Source: Salipiger sp. IMCC34102
GTDB taxonomy: Bacteria > Pseudomonadota > Alphaproteobacteria > Rhodobacterales > Rhodobacteraceae
DNA length: 64,000 bases
Reading direction: 5' to 3'
NCBI RefSeq assembly: GCF_004145405.1
Contig: NZ_SELQ01000009.1
Coordinates: 1-64,000 of the forward strand
The notes beneath the pieces were generated by a model, which saw only the letters and a program-made list of their open reading frames with translations, searched no databases and had not been told where the DNA came from. Of the stretch, positions 25,225 to 35,377 are shown piece after piece (position 1 is the stretch's first letter; each line of letters begins with the position of its first letter). A program made the translations under genes and the position numbers.

Positions 25225-26463
25225 ATGCCCACACTCGTGATGAAATTCGGCGGCACCTCCGTCGCCAACCTCGACCGGATCGCGCGGGCCTCCAAGCGGG
25301 TCGCGCGCGAAGTGGCGAACGGCTACAATGTGATCGTCGTCGTCTCTGCCATGTCGGGCAAGACCAACGAGCTGGTGGGCTGGGTGAACGAGACCTCAGA
25401 GCTCTTCGACGCGCGCGAATACGACGCCGTCGTTAGCAGCGGAGAGAATGTGACCGCGGGCCTGATGGCCCTGCGCCTGCAGGAAATGGACGTGCCCGCG
25501 CGCAGCTGGCAAGGCTGGCAGGTGCCGGTGCAGACGACGAGCGCCCACGCCAATGCCCGGATCGAGGCGATCCCCACCGAGAACATCGCGGCGAAGTTCG
25601 CCGACGGGATGCGCGTGGCCGTCGTCGCGGGCTTCCAGGGGATCAGCCCCGAGGGCCGGATCACCACGCTGGGACGCGGCGGCTCTGACACCACCGCGGT
25701 GGCGTTCGCCGCCGCCTTCGACGCCGAGCGCTGCGACATCTACACGGATGTCGACGGGGTCTATACGACCGACCCGCGCATCGCCTCGAAGGCGCGCAAG
25801 CTCGACCGGATCGCTTTCGAGGAAATGCTGGAACTGGCCTCGCTCGGGGCCAAGGTGCTGCAGACCCGGTCGGTGGAACTGGCGATGCGCTATCGCGTGA
25901 AACTGCGCGTCCTGTCCAGTTTCGAGGAACCGTCAGAAGACGCAGGAACGCTGGTCTGCGCCGAGGAGGATATCATGGAAAGCAATGTCGTGGCCGGAGT
26001 GGCCTATTCGCGCGACGAGGCGAAGATGACGCTGATCTCGGTCGCGGACCGTCCCGGCATCGCCGCCGCGATCTTCGGCCCTCTGGCCGAGGCCGGGGTG
26101 AACGTCGACATGATCGTTCAGAACATCTCGGAGGAAGGTCGCACGGACATGACCTTCTCCTGTCCCGTGGACCAGGTCCGCCGCGCGCAGGATGCGATGG
26201 AGAAGGCCAAGCAGGCCGGATCGATCAACTTCCACGACCTTGTCGCGGACGAGGCGGTGGCCAAGATCAGCATCGTGGGCATCGGCATGCGGTCCCACGC
26301 GGGCGTCGCCGCCAAGATGTTCGCCACGCTGCGCGACGAGGGCATCAACATCAAGGTCATTACCACCTCCGAGATCAAGGTCAGCGTGCTGATCGACCGC
26401 AAGTACATGGAACTGGCCGTCCAGGCGCTGCACGACGCCTTCGAGCTGGAAAAGGCGGACTGA
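25225..26463 (+). CDS. lysC: Aspartate kinase
   Basis: Phosphorylates aspartate, the first step towards lysine, threonine and methionine. The 412-aa protein begins with the KFGGTSVANLDRI nucleotide motif and has the GRGGSDTTAVAFAAA and TDVDGVYTTDPR blocks of the kinase domain. Two ACT domains follow (about 265-410), the usual site for feedback inhibition by lysine and threonine. Length and order are typical of alphaproteobacterial LysC. ptsP follows, a common Rhodobacterales pairing. thrC of the same pathway lies at 36.6 kb. Confidence 0.95.
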   Translation: MPTLVMKFGGTSVANLDRIARASKRVAREVANGYNVIVVVSAMSGKTNELVGWVNETSELFDAREYDAVVSSGENVTAGLMALRLQEMDVPARSWQGWQVPVQTTSAHANARIEAIPTENIAAKFADGMRVAVVAGFQGISPEGRITTLGRGGSDTTAVAFAAAFDAERCDIYTDVDGVYTTDPRIASKARKLDRIAFEEMLELASLGAKVLQTRSVELAMRYRVKLRVLSSFEEPSEDAGTLVCAEEDIMESNVVAGVAYSRDEAKMTLISVADRPGIAAAIFGPLAEAGVNVDMIVQNISEEGRTDMTFSCPVDQVRRAQDAMEKAKQAGSINFHDLVADEAVAKISIVGIGMRSHAGVAAKMFATLRDEGINIKVITTSEIKVSVLIDRKYMELAVQALHDAFELEKAD

Positions 26464-26561
26464 TCCCGAAGACGCTGGACGGCCAAGTGTTTCTTTAGGC
26501 GATCCGGGTCTCTATAGTGCAGCCTGCGCCCGGTTCGGGCCTGCCTTTGGAAACGTCCCCT

Positions 26562-28805
26562 ATGCCCGACCCGATCGAAAGCGAAAGCCGAAAACTGCTG
26601 GGCCGACTGCGTCAGGCGATGGCGGGCGATTCGGCAGGCCAGGAACGTCTGGACAAGATCGTCGGGCTGATCGCCTCCTCCATGCAGACCGAGGTCTGCT
26701 CGATCTACCTGTTCCGCGATGCCGACACGCTGGAGCTTTGCGCGACCGAAGGCCTGGCGGAGGAATCCGTGCACAAGACCCGGATGCGGCTGGGCGAAGG
26801 CCTCGTCGGGCGCGTCGCCCGCACGCGACGGGTCATCAATGCCGCCGACGCGCCCAGCGCCCGGGGCTTTCGCTACATGCCGGAGACGGGCGAGGAGCGC
26901 TATTCCTCCTTCTGCGGCGTGCCGATCCAGCGGCTGGGCGACGCGCTGGGCGTGCTGGTCGTCCAGTCCCGTGACGCGCGCGAATACAGCGCCGACGAGG
27001 TCTACGCGCTGGAAGTCGTGGCGATGGTCCTGGCGGAAATGACCGAGCTTGGCGCCTTCGTCGGCGAAGGCGCGGCCCTGTCGGCGCGTCACCAGCACCC
27101 GGTGATGTTCCGCGGCACCATAGCACAGGAAGGGGCCGCCGAGGGACGTGTATTCCTGCACGATCCCCGCGTGGTGGTGACCAACCCGATCTCGGACGAT
27201 CCCGCCCACGAAATGGAGCGCCTGCGCACCGCCGTCGAGGAGTTGCGCACCTCCGTTGACGCGCTTTTGTCGGGCAACCGCTCGATGACCAATGAACAGG
27301 TCGAGATCTTCGAGGCCTACCGCATGTTCGCCAATTCCCGCAGCTGGATGCGCCGGATGGAGGCCGACATCGACACCGGCCTGACGGCCGAGGCCGCGGT
27401 CGAGAAGGAACAATCGCTGGCCCGCACCCGGCTGACGCAGGGCGGCGACACCTACATGCGCGAGCGGCTCAATGACCTCGACGATTTGTCCAACCGCTTG
27501 CTGCGCATCCTGACCGGCCAGGGCCGCGATACCGGCGCCGAGATGCCGGAGAACCCGATCCTGATCGCCCGCACCATCGGTCCGGGCGAACTGCTGGACT
27601 ACGGCAAGAAGCTGCGCGGCATCGTGCTGGAGGATGGCTCCGTCGGAAGCCACGCCACCGTCGTCGCGCGGGCCTGGGCGATTCCGCTCATCATCAACGC
27701 CAAGGGCATCACGACCGAGGCGCTGAACGGCGACGCGATCCTCGTGGACGGCGATCAGGGTGTCGCCCACCTGCGCCCCGACGAGGCGGTGCAATCCGCC
27801 TTTCGCGACAAGCTGGCGATGCAGACCCGCGCGCAGGAACGCTATGCCTCGATCCGCGACGAGCCGGCGACGACGCTTTGCGGGACGACCATCGGGCTCT
27901 ACATGAACGCGGGCCTGCTGGCCGATCTGCCATCGCTGGAAAATTCCGGCGCGCTGGGGGTGGGGCTGTTCCGCACCGAGTTGCAGTTCCTGATCCGCAG
28001 CCAGATGCCCAAACGTTCCGAGCTGTCGGCGCTCTACCGGCGGGTCATGGATGCCTCTGCCGGCAAGCCGGTGGCATTCAGAACGCTCGACATCGGGTCC
28101 GACAAGGTGCTGCCCTACATGAAGCCCAACGACGAGCCGAACCCGGCGATGGGTTGGCGCGCGATCCGGGTGGGCCTCGACAAGCCGGGGATCCTGCGGA
28201 TGCAACTGCAGGCGCTGGTGCGCGCCGCGTCCGGTGGACCGCTGACGGTCATGTTCCCCTTCATCACGCTGCTGTCGGAATACCGGGCGGCCCGGGCGGA
28301 GCTTGACAAGGTGCTGGCGCGCGAACGTCGACTGGGCAATCCGCTGCCAGCGTCGCTCAGCGTGGGCGCCATGCTCGAGACGCCGTCGCTGGCCTTCGCC
28401 CCCGACGCCTTCTTCGAGGAGGTCGATTTCATCTCGGTGGGCGGCAACGACCTCAAGCAGTTCTTCTACGCCGCCGACCGCGAGAACGAGCGCGTCCGGC
28501 GGCGCTACGACACGCTCAACCACAGCTTTCTGTCGCTGATCGAACTGATCGTGAGCCGGTGCCGCGCGGCAGGCACGCCGATCTCGTTCTGCGGAGAGGA
28601 CGCGGGCCGCCCGATCGAGGCGATCTGTTTTGCCGCCTGCGGGTTCGACTCGCTGTCGATGCGCCCCACCTCGGTCGGTCCGGTCAAGCACCTGCTGCGC
28701 CGGGTCCATTTGGGCGAGGTGCGCGACGTCATGGCCCAGGCCCGCCATAGCGGAGAGCTGACGGTACGCGAAGCTGTCAGCGCCTACCTCAAGGGGCACA
28801 TGTAG
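26562..28805 (+). CDS. ptsP: Phosphoenolpyruvate-protein phosphotransferase of the nitrogen PTS (EI-Ntr)
   Basis: Enzyme I of the regulatory nitrogen PTS, passing phosphate from PEP to NPr. The 747-aa protein has an N-terminal GAF domain (about 20-165), the PEP-utilising N domain, the phosphorylated His364 in GSHATVVARAW, and the C-terminal TIM barrel with GVGLFRTELQFL, SVGGNDLKQF and the Cys motif ISFCGEDAGRP. The start at 26562 (MPDPIESES) matches family N termini; a GTG at 26517 would add 15 residues. It follows lysC by 98 bases. The output partners are not in the window. Confidence 0.94.
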   Translation: MPDPIESESRKLLGRLRQAMAGDSAGQERLDKIVGLIASSMQTEVCSIYLFRDADTLELCATEGLAEESVHKTRMRLGEGLVGRVARTRRVINAADAPSARGFRYMPETGEERYSSFCGVPIQRLGDALGVLVVQSRDAREYSADEVYALEVVAMVLAEMTELGAFVGEGAALSARHQHPVMFRGTIAQEGAAEGRVFLHDPRVVVTNPISDDPAHEMERLRTAVEELRTSVDALLSGNRSMTNEQVEIFEAYRMFANSRSWMRRMEADIDTGLTAEAAVEKEQSLARTRLTQGGDTYMRERLNDLDDLSNRLLRILTGQGRDTGAEMPENPILIARTIGPGELLDYGKKLRGIVLEDGSVGSHATVVARAWAIPLIINAKGITTEALNGDAILVDGDQGVAHLRPDEAVQSAFRDKLAMQTRAQERYASIRDEPATTLCGTTIGLYMNAGLLADLPSLENSGALGVGLFRTELQFLIRSQMPKRSELSALYRRVMDASAGKPVAFRTLDIGSDKVLPYMKPNDEPNPAMGWRAIRVGLDKPGILRMQLQALVRAASGGPLTVMFPFITLLSEYRAARAELDKVLARERRLGNPLPASLSVGAMLETPSLAFAPDAFFEEVDFISVGGNDLKQFFYAADRENERVRRRYDTLNHSFLSLIELIVSRCRAAGTPISFCGEDAGRPIEAICFAACGFDSLSMRPTSVGPVKHLLRRVHLGEVRDVMAQARHSGELTVREAVSAYLKGHM

Positions 28806-28820
28806 CGGCCCGTCCTTGGC

Positions 28821-29609
28821 TCAGCCTTGGCGCACCACCGGGGCGGCGGTACCGTTCAGCGCCGCGTGGAACTGGTCCAGCACCTTTTCCTCGCCATGCT
28901 GGCGGGCCAGTTTGCGCAGGCCGAAATGCACATGCGCCATCTCGACGTAGTACTGGGTGAAGGCGTAGTTCGTCCCCGCCCCGGCCGCCGCCCCGATCAG
29001 CGGCAAGGCCTGGGTCGCCAGCTTCTGCGTCAGCACGGCCGCGAACTTCGGTGCCACCCGCGCGATCAGCCCGTGCACCGCCGCCCCCGTGAGCCCCAGC
29101 CGTGCGCCGATGAAGGCGGTGTCGACACCCATGTCACCCGCCACGTCGCCCGCGCCGAAGACGCCCAGACACGCCAACCGCGTCTCGGGCGAGAGCGGGT
29201 CCTCTCCATAGCTTTCGGCAACGCCCTGGACCGCGCGGAAGATCATCGTGGTGGCGACCGGAAGTTCCGCCAGAGCGGTCGGCAGCCCCCCGACGCCCCC
29301 CAGCGCGCCGGACAGCGTGGCCAGCGCCTTGTGCGCCGCGTCGGTACGAACCGCCTGCCCCGCAAAACCCTCGCGCGAGCGCGCCGCCACGTCGAAGCTG
29401 CGCTGCAACGCATGCCGCGCCGCGGAGTCGATCTGGCCGCGTGCGCCCTTGGGCAACAGCTTGAGCGTATCGTCCACCTGACCGCCCACGAAGTTGATCG
29501 CGCGCATCAGCACGCCGTTGGCCCTTTGCTGCCTGCGGGCCAGCGCCTGAACGTCCGTCTGCACCTCCTGCGTCAGGGGCTCGTAATCATCTGCGTCGAT
29601 GGGTGTCAT
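28821..29609 (-). CDS. EcsC family protein
   Basis: A 262-aa protein from ATG 29609 (MTPIDADDYEPLTQEV); the frame extends further upstream without support. The body has the Ala/Gly-rich amphipathic pattern of EcsC (ALATLSGALGGVGGLPTALAELPVATTMIFRAVQGVA cut across 170-210, and DTAFIGARLGLTGAAV). EcsC proteins were named from a Bacillus ABC-transporter locus, and their role is undefined. It converges on ptsP with 15 bases between stops. Confidence 0.8.
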   Translation of the reverse strand: MTPIDADDYEPLTQEVQTDVQALARRQQRANGVLMRAINFVGGQVDDTLKLLPKGARGQIDSAARHALQRSFDVAARSREGFAGQAVRTDAAHKALATLSGALGGVGGLPTALAELPVATTMIFRAVQGVAESYGEDPLSPETRLACLGVFGAGDVAGDMGVDTAFIGARLGLTGAAVHGLIARVAPKFAAVLTQKLATQALPLIGAAAGAGTNYAFTQYYVEMAHVHFGLRKLARQHGEEKVLDQFHAALNGTAAPVVRQG

Positions 29610-29637
29610 GGCAGCCTCCGAGGGATCGAGGGAGAAC

Positions 29638-30162
29638 CTATGTCGTCTGCGCCGCATTGCAATCGCGGGCGGGCGCGACCTCGCCCTCGACACCGTCCCA
29701 TCCGCCGCGCCGCAGGGCGATGCCCAGGACGCGGTCGGGGTTGGTCGGCGGCGGCATGACCACGCCCTCAAGCTTTCGGAACCCGAAACGGCCGTAATAG
29801 GGCGCATCCCCCACCAGCATCATCCGCGGATGGCCCGCCTTGGCCGCCCGTTCGAGGCACCGCCAGATCAGCAGGGCGGCGATCCCCTCGCCCTGGTGGG
29901 TCGGGTGGACCGCGACGGGTCCCAGCAGGATCGCCCGCTTCATGCCCACCTGGACCGGCCAGTGCCGGATCGCGCCCGCCACCTGGCCATCGCCGTCCCG
30001 CGCCACGAGGCAGAGTTCCGGCACCGGGTCCACGCCATCCCGCAGGCGGTAGGAGGACAACGCCGTGCGCCCGGGCGCGAAGCACAGGTCGAACAGGGCC
30101 TCGACCTCCCACCAATCGTCGGGTCGTTCGGGTGCGGTGATGATCGAAGAGCTGTGCATCAT
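29638..30162 (-). CDS. GNAT family N-acetyltransferase
   Basis: A 174-aa acetyltransferase. The acetyl-CoA site is visible as LGPVAVHPTHQGEGIAALLIW (Q/R-x-x-G-x-G/A core, around residues 80-100), followed by MMLVGDAPYYGRFGFRKL, a signature of the group with the YYxRFGF motif. The acceptor is unknown. It lies 28 bases upstream of the EcsC gene in the same direction, and is divergent from the flavin reductase gene. Confidence 0.85.
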   Translation of the reverse strand: MMHSSSIITAPERPDDWWEVEALFDLCFAPGRTALSSYRLRDGVDPVPELCLVARDGDGQVAGAIRHWPVQVGMKRAILLGPVAVHPTHQGEGIAALLIWRCLERAAKAGHPRMMLVGDAPYYGRFGFRKLEGVVMPPPTNPDRVLGIALRRGGWDGVEGEVAPARDCNAAQTT

Positions 30163-30224
30163 TCCGTCTGGCCAGTGCTGCCTGACAGGCTAACTTGCCG
30201 CGCAACCGGATGAAAGAGAGACCG

Positions 30225-30830
30225 ATGTTCTATCGCCCCAAGGACGGCCACGGGCTGCCGCACAACCCCTTCAACGCCATCGTGTCGCCCCGGCCCATCG
30301 GCTGGATCTCGACCCGCGGGTCGGACGGACGGGACAACTTGGCCCCCTATTCCTTCTTCAACGCCGTGGCCTATACGCCGCCGCAGGTCATGTTCGCATC
30401 GATCGGCAACAAGCCGGACCGAGACGGCGCCAAGGACAGCCTCGCGCACATCCGCGAAACCGGCGTCTTCGCCTGCAACGTGGTGTCGTTGGCGCTCGCC
30501 AAGCAGATGAACGACAGTTCGGGCAGCTGGACCGCCGACACCGACGAGTTCGAGTTGACGGGTTTGGAAAAGGGCCAGTGCGACACCATCGACTGCCCCT
30601 ATGTCGTGGCAGCGCCCGCCGTGCTGGAATGCGAGTTACGCCAGATCGTGCCGCTCGAAGGCACCTACAACACCGCCGTCTTCGGAGAGGTCGTGGGCGT
30701 GCGCATCGACGAGGCCTGCCTGCGCGACGGTCAGTTCGACGTGACGACCTTCAACCCGGTCAGCCGCCTGGGGTATCGCGATTTCGCCGCGGTGACCGAG
30801 CTTTTCTCGATGGACCGTCCCGGGGAGTGA
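30225..30830 (+). CDS. Flavin reductase-like FMN-binding protein (DIM6/NTAB)
   Basis: A 201-aa split-barrel flavoprotein; FMN-binding stretches are SPRPIGWISTRG, NLAPYSFFNAVAYTPPQVMFA and the GVFACNVVS segment. Members reduce flavin or act as partners of monooxygenases. The start at 30225 (MFYRPKDGHG) follows GAGAG; a TTG at 30195 is in frame but less likely. It stands alone and is closed by a clear terminator. Confidence 0.87.
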   Translation: MFYRPKDGHGLPHNPFNAIVSPRPIGWISTRGSDGRDNLAPYSFFNAVAYTPPQVMFASIGNKPDRDGAKDSLAHIRETGVFACNVVSLALAKQMNDSSGSWTADTDEFELTGLEKGQCDTIDCPYVVAAPAVLECELRQIVPLEGTYNTAVFGEVVGVRIDEACLRDGQFDVTTFNPVSRLGYRDFAAVTELFSMDRPGE

Positions 30831-30847
30831 CAGCGTTCCGAGCTAAG

Positions 30848-30888
30848 CCTGTCCGGCGCGCGATGATCGCGCACGCCGGACAGGTTTT
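30848..30888 (+). terminator. Rho-independent terminator after the flavin reductase gene
   Basis: An 11-base perfect stem CCTGTCCGGCG (30848-30858) / CGCCGGACAGG (30874-30884), with a 15-base loop that itself contains CGCG/CGCG, followed by TTTT. It ends 3 bases before the convergent SulP stop. Confidence 0.85.
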
Positions 30889-30891
30889 GTG

Positions 30892-32514
30892 TCAGTGGCC
30901 GCCGCCCAGAACGCCCGTGCGCACCGAGTAATCGACGGCGAGCGCGTAATCGGGGTCATCGTCGCTGTCGACCATCAGGTGCCCCGCCTTCGACAGCAGC
31001 CGGTGGCAATCGCGCGACAGGTGCCGCAGTTGCAATTGCTTGCCCGCGGCCTCGTATTTGGCGGCGACGGCCTCGATCGCCTGCAGGGCGGATTGGTCGA
31101 CGACGCGGCTGTTCTGGAAGTCCACGATCACCAGGCCCGGATCCTCCTGCGGGCGGAACATCTCGTTGAAGCCCTCGGCGGAGCCGAAGAAGAGCGGCCC
31201 CTGAACCTGGTAGACCTTTGCCCCTTCGGGCGTGGTATAAGTGTTGGCAAAGATCCGGCTGGCGTTGCCCCAGGCGTAGACCAGCGCGCTGACCACGACG
31301 CCGACGAGCACCGCGGTGGCAAGGTCGGTCATCACCGTGACGACCGTGACCAGAACGATGACGAAGGCATCGGACTTCGGCACCTTGCGCATGATTGAGA
31401 AGCTGTTCCAGGCAAACGTCCCGATCACGACCATGAACATCACGCCTACGAGGGCGGCCAGCGGGATCTGAGCGATCAGACCGCTTGCGAAGAGGATGAA
31501 CGCCAGCAGGAACAGCGCCGCCGCGATCCCCGCCACCCGCGTACGCCCACCGGATTTCACGTTGATCATCGACTGCCCGATCATGGCGCAGCCCCCCATG
31601 CCGCCGAAGAAGCCGGTGATCGTGTTGGCCGCACCTTGCGCGATGCACTCCTGGCTGGCGCCGCCGCGCTGGTTGGTCATCTCTCCCACCAGGTTGAGCG
31701 TCAGCAGGCTTTCGATCAGGCCGATGGCCGCGAGGATCAGCGCGTAGGGCAGGATGATGCCCAGCGTCTCGAATGTCAGCGGAACGGCGGGGATATGGAA
31801 AGGCGGCAAGCCGCCCTCGATGGAGGCGAGATCCCCCACCACCGGCACGTCGATGCCGAAGAGAATCACGATCGCCGCCACGATCCCGATGCCCGCCAGC
31901 GGCGCGGGGACGAAGTTGGTGAGCTTGGGCATCAGCCAGATGATCGCCATGGTCAGCGCCGTCAGCGCCAGCATGGCATAGAGCGGCGGTCCGGACAGCC
32001 AGTCGCCGCCGGCCATGCCGTGGCCCGTCGCCTCTGCGGTGCCGGGCACCTGGAACTGCGTGAGCTGTGCCAGGAAGATCACGATGGCCAGACCGTTGAC
32101 GAAGCCCAGCATCACCGGGTGCGGTACCAGACGGATGAACTTGCCCCAACGCATGATCCCCACCACAAGCTGGATCAGCCCCATCAGCACCACGGTCGCA
32201 AAGAGGTATTCCACCCCGTGCACCGCGACGAGGCTGACCATCACCACCGCCAGCGCGCCCGTCGCGCCCGAGATCATGCCAGGACGTCCGCCGATCAGCG
32301 CCGTCACGAGCCCCACGATGAAGGCCGCATAAAGCCCGACGAGGGGTTCGACGCCCGCCACGAAGGCGAAGGCCACGGCCTCGGGCACCAGGGCCAGGGC
32401 GACGGTCAGGCCCGAAAGGACCTCGATCCGCAACCGGCCCGCGGTCAGCGGCGCACTGGGGTCGGTCAAGGCAATGGAATCGGCGAAGTTCGCCAAGAGC
32501 GCGCGGCGGGCCAT
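30892..32514 (-). CDS. SulP family anion permease with STAS domain
   Basis: A 540-aa inner-membrane transporter of sulfate, bicarbonate or similar anions. It has the N-terminal SulP stretch [20 protein letters not shown], many hydrophobic helices, the [20 protein letters not shown] loop and a C-terminal STAS domain (about 430-540, [20 protein letters not shown]). The start at 32514 gives [13 protein letters not shown]; upstream residues are not conserved in character. The substrate cannot be fixed; BicA-type bicarbonate transporters are among the close relatives. It is divergent from apt. Confidence 0.9.
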   Translation of the reverse strand: MARRALLANFADSIALTDPSAPLTAGRLRIEVLSGLTVALALVPEAVAFAFVAGVEPLVGLYAAFIVGLVTALIGGRPGMISGATGALAVVMVSLVAVHGVEYLFATVVLMGLIQLVVGIMRWGKFIRLVPHPVMLGFVNGLAIVIFLAQLTQFQVPGTAEATGHGMAGGDWLSGPPLYAMLALTALTMAIIWLMPKLTNFVPAPLAGIGIVAAIVILFGIDVPVVGDLASIEGGLPPFHIPAVPLTFETLGIILPYALILAAIGLIESLLTLNLVGEMTNQRGGASQECIAQGAANTITGFFGGMGGCAMIGQSMINVKSGGRTRVAGIAAALFLLAFILFASGLIAQIPLAALVGVMFMVVIGTFAWNSFSIMRKVPKSDAFVIVLVTVVTVMTDLATAVLVGVVVSALVYAWGNASRIFANTYTTPEGAKVYQVQGPLFFGSAEGFNEMFRPQEDPGLVIVDFQNSRVVDQSALQAIEAVAAKYEAAGKQLQLRHLSRDCHRLLSKAGHLMVDSDDDPDYALAVDYSVRTGVLGGGH

Positions 32515-32716
32515 GCGGGGAATCCTGTCGTTTCGTGATGTCGGGGTGCCTGTAAGCCGCCGACGCGCGGTTGTCACCCCTGGCTGCGGGATAAGTGGTT
32601 GCGCGACCCGCGGGCAGGCCTCACAAACGAAGCCGGACCTGCCGGAGCGGTTCCTTGCGCGGCTGTCGCCGCACCTCGATGCGGTCACGGGCCGCGTTCT
32701 GACCCGAAGGACACCC

Positions 32717-33247
32717 ATGAAGACCGTCGAAGACTATATCCGCACGATCCCCGATTTCCCCCACGCGGGGATCATGTTCCGCGATGTCACCACGCTGTTC
32801 GCCGATCCGCGCGGCTTTCGCATCGCCATCGACCAGCTTCTGCACCCCTACGCGGGCATGCAGATCGACCGCGTCGTAGGATTGGAGGCGCGGGGATTCA
32901 TCCTGGGCGGCGCGCTTGCGCATCAACTGTCCAAGGGGTTCGTGCCAATCCGCAAGAAAGGCAAGCTGCCGGCCGCGACGATCGAACAGGCCTATACCCT
33001 CGAATACGGCGAGGCGGTGGTCGAGATCCACGACGACGCCCTGCAACCGGGCGAGCGCGTCCTGATCGTGGATGACCTTCTGGCAACCGGTGGCACGGCG
33101 GAAGCCGGGATCAAACTGTGCGAGCGGCTGGGAGCAGAGGTCGTCGGCTGCGCCTTCATCATCGACCTGCCGGACCTGGGCGGCCGCGCGAAACTCGAGG
33201 CGATGGGGATGGATGTCCACGCCTTGTGCGCCTACGCCGGCGCGTGA
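32717..33247 (+). CDS. apt: Adenine phosphoribosyltransferase
   Basis: Salvages adenine to AMP using PRPP. The 176-aa protein has the family opening ([20 protein letters not shown]), the substrate segment [14 protein letters not shown] and the PRPP-binding motif [19 protein letters not shown]. Length is typical. The start at 32717 lies after GAAGGACACCC. It is a single-gene unit between SulP and the convergent FAD oxidase. Confidence 0.96.
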   Translation: MKTVEDYIRTIPDFPHAGIMFRDVTTLFADPRGFRIAIDQLLHPYAGMQIDRVVGLEARGFILGGALAHQLSKGFVPIRKKGKLPAATIEQAYTLEYGEAVVEIHDDALQPGERVLIVDDLLATGGTAEAGIKLCERLGAEVVGCAFIIDLPDLGGRAKLEAMGMDVHALCAYAGA

Positions 33248-33369
33248 CCTGCACCCCGCTGCGCCGGTTTTCCGACCTGGCCCGTTCGAGGCCCGCAGCG
33301 GAGGCAGTGTCCACACACGCAACGGCTTTGCCGCAGGCCTGAAATTGCGTGATTCCGATTAAGAAAGGG

Positions 33370-34779
33370 TTAACGCGCCCGCAGCACCGCGCCGGGATTG
33401 AGAATCCCGTTGGGGTCCAGCGCGTCCTTGATGCCGCGCATCATCGCAAGCTTCGCCGGATCACCATAGGTCTCCAGATCCCCGACCTTCAGCCGACCGA
33501 TCCCGTGTTCCGCACTGACCGATCCGCCAAGCGCGTGGGCCAGGTCGTGGACGCAGGCCTTCACCGCCGTCCGTTTGTCCTCGTAGTCGGACCTGTCCCG
33601 GCCCGCCGCGGGGAAGACGTTGTAATGCAGGTTGCCGTCGCCCAGGTGGCCGAAGCAGTTGATCCGCATGTCCCCGATCCGCGCCAGCGCCGTGCCGCCG
33701 CGTTCGATGAACTCCGGCACCGCCGAAAGCGGGACGGAGATGTCGTGCGAACTGACCGAGCCGATCCGGCGGTTCGCCTCGGGGATCTGCTCGCGAATAT
33801 CCCAGAACGCCTGACGGTCCGCGAGCGATTGCGCGATGACGCCATCGGTTACTAGGTCGCGCTCGAAAGCCGCCTCGAAAAGCGCCTCCAACGCCGCGTC
33901 GGGGGCCAGCCCCGCAGGCAGGCCCAGGTCGATCAGCACCATCCAGTCAGGCCGCGCGGCGAAGGGGGCCTTCACCTGCGGCCCCACTTCGTCCAGAAAA
34001 TCGAGGCCTTGGCGGTGGATGATCTCGAAAGCGGAAATGCCGTCCCCCAGCCGCTCCTGCGCCAGACCGAGCAGATCGAGCGCCGCCTGCGGCGACGGCA
34101 CGGCCAACAGCGCCGCCCCGATCCCCACAGGCCGCGGGACGAGACGCAGGGCCGCCGCCGTGATGATCCCCAACGTGCCTTCCGCGCCGATGAACAGGTC
34201 GCGCAGGTCGTAGCCGGTGTTGTCCTTGCGCAGGCGGCTGAGCCCGTGCCAGACCGATCCGTCGGCGCGCACGACCTCCAGCCCCAGGCATTGCGCGCGC
34301 GCGTTGCCGTAGCGCAGCACGTTGACGCCGCCCGCGTTGGTGGACAAGAGCCCACCGATCCGCGCCGATCCTTCCGAGGCGAGCGAGAGCGGGAACAGGC
34401 GGCCCATGGCCTCGGCCTCGGCCTGCACATCGGCGAGGATCGCGCCCGCCTCGACCACCAGCACGTTCTCGGACAAGAACCGGTCGCGGATCGCCGTCAT
34501 CCGTTCCAGCGACAGGATCAGCGGCGCGCCCTCCCCCGTCAGTTGGCCGCCGACCAGCCCCGTGCCACCGCCGTAGGGGACGACCGCGATCCGGTGCGCA
34601 TTGCAGTAGGCCAGCACGGTCGAGACCTCTTCGGTCGTGCCCGGCGCCACCACAAGCCCGCGGCCCCGGTAGCGGCCACGCGGTTCGGTGAGATACGCGT
34701 CGGAGACGTCGCGGAACGCCTTGGCAGGCAACCGGGCGCGCAGGTCGGCGAGCGTGTCATCATCGGCAGAGGTGAACAT
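33370..34779 (-). CDS. FAD-binding oxidase/dehydrogenase (GlcD / D-2-hydroxyglutarate type)
   Basis: A 469-aa flavoprotein oxidising a D-2-hydroxy acid. The N-terminal PCMH-type FAD domain has VVPYGGGTGLVGGQ and SEGSARIGGLLSTNAGGVNVLRYGNAR; the C-terminal cap has the metal-site motifs NCFGHLGDGNLHYN and GSVSAEHGIGRLK. D-lactate, glycolate or D-2-hydroxyglutarate are candidates; one subunit alone argues against the three-part GlcDEF. It is last in the surf1-thrC-protease-GNAT run, 13 bases after the GNAT stop. Confidence 0.88.
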   Translation of the reverse strand: MFTSADDDTLADLRARLPAKAFRDVSDAYLTEPRGRYRGRGLVVAPGTTEEVSTVLAYCNAHRIAVVPYGGGTGLVGGQLTGEGAPLILSLERMTAIRDRFLSENVLVVEAGAILADVQAEAEAMGRLFPLSLASEGSARIGGLLSTNAGGVNVLRYGNARAQCLGLEVVRADGSVWHGLSRLRKDNTGYDLRDLFIGAEGTLGIITAAALRLVPRPVGIGAALLAVPSPQAALDLLGLAQERLGDGISAFEIIHRQGLDFLDEVGPQVKAPFAARPDWMVLIDLGLPAGLAPDAALEALFEAAFERDLVTDGVIAQSLADRQAFWDIREQIPEANRRIGSVSSHDISVPLSAVPEFIERGGTALARIGDMRINCFGHLGDGNLHYNVFPAAGRDRSDYEDKRTAVKACVHDLAHALGGSVSAEHGIGRLKVGDLETYGDPAKLAMMRGIKDALDPNGILNPGAVLRAR

Positions 34780-34792
34780 CCCGATCCCCGTC

Positions 34793-35377
34793 TCAGCCCG
34801 TTTCGGTCTTGCCGCGCCGGTCGTGCCGCAAGTTGGCGTAGAGCACGTGATTGCGCCAGCGCCCGTCGATTTGCAGGTAACTTTGCGCGACCCCTTCGTA
34901 CTTGTAGCCAGTCTGTTCCAGAAGACGGCGCGAGGCGGTGTTCTCTGGCAGGCATCCGGCCTCGATCCGGCTCAGGTCGAGGGTGGTGAAGGCATAATGC
35001 ACGAGCCCCGCGATGGCCTCGCGCATGTAGCCCTGCCGGGCGAAGGGCGCGCCGATCCAGTAGCCCGTGGTGCCCGCCTGGGCCGGACCACGGCGGATAT
35101 TGTCGAGCGTGATCGCCCCCAGCAGCATGTCGTCGGACCGCCGGATCAGGAACAGCGGCAGGGCGGTCCCTTGCTGGATCGATCTTTGGGACCAGTAGAC
35201 GCGGTTGGTGAAGCTCTTGCGCGAAAAGTGGTCCGACGCCCAGGTCGGCTCCCAGCGCTGAAGGAAGTCCTGGCTGTCGCGGCGCAGGGCGGTCCAGGCG
35301 CGGAAGTCGGCATGGACCGGCGCGCGCAGGGTCATGCGTTCGGTTTCGAGCCGGACCTTGCGGCCGCGCCCCAGCAT
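34793..35377 (-). CDS. GNAT N-acetyltransferase, RimJ/RimL type
   Basis: A 194-aa acetyltransferase with the RimJ-like pattern LETERMTLRAPVHADF, GYWIGAPFARQGYMREAI (acetyl-CoA loop) and PENTASRRLLEQTGYKYEGV. Such enzymes acetylate protein N termini or amino groups. Its ATG shares a base with the stop of the M16 peptidase gene, so it is translated in the same operon. This order is common in Rhodobacterales. Confidence 0.88.
   Translation of the reverse strand: MLGRGRKVRLETERMTLRAPVHADFRAWTALRRDSQDFLQRWEPTWASDHFSRKSFTNRVYWSQRSIQQGTALPLFLIRRSDDMLLGAITLDNIRRGPAQAGTTGYWIGAPFARQGYMREAIAGLVHYAFTTLDLSRIEAGCLPENTASRRLLEQTGYKYEGVAQSYLQIDGRWRNHVLYANLRHDRRGKTETG

Noticed and set aside
26513-26518. TATAGT as a -10 element of ptsP
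   Set aside because: No acceptable -35 element lies 16-18 bases upstream.
26118-28799. 893-codon open frame on the minus strand
   Set aside because: It mirrors lysC and ptsP, which have full motifs on the plus strand. The antisense product is His/Arg/Asp-rich, a shadow typical of GC-rich genes.
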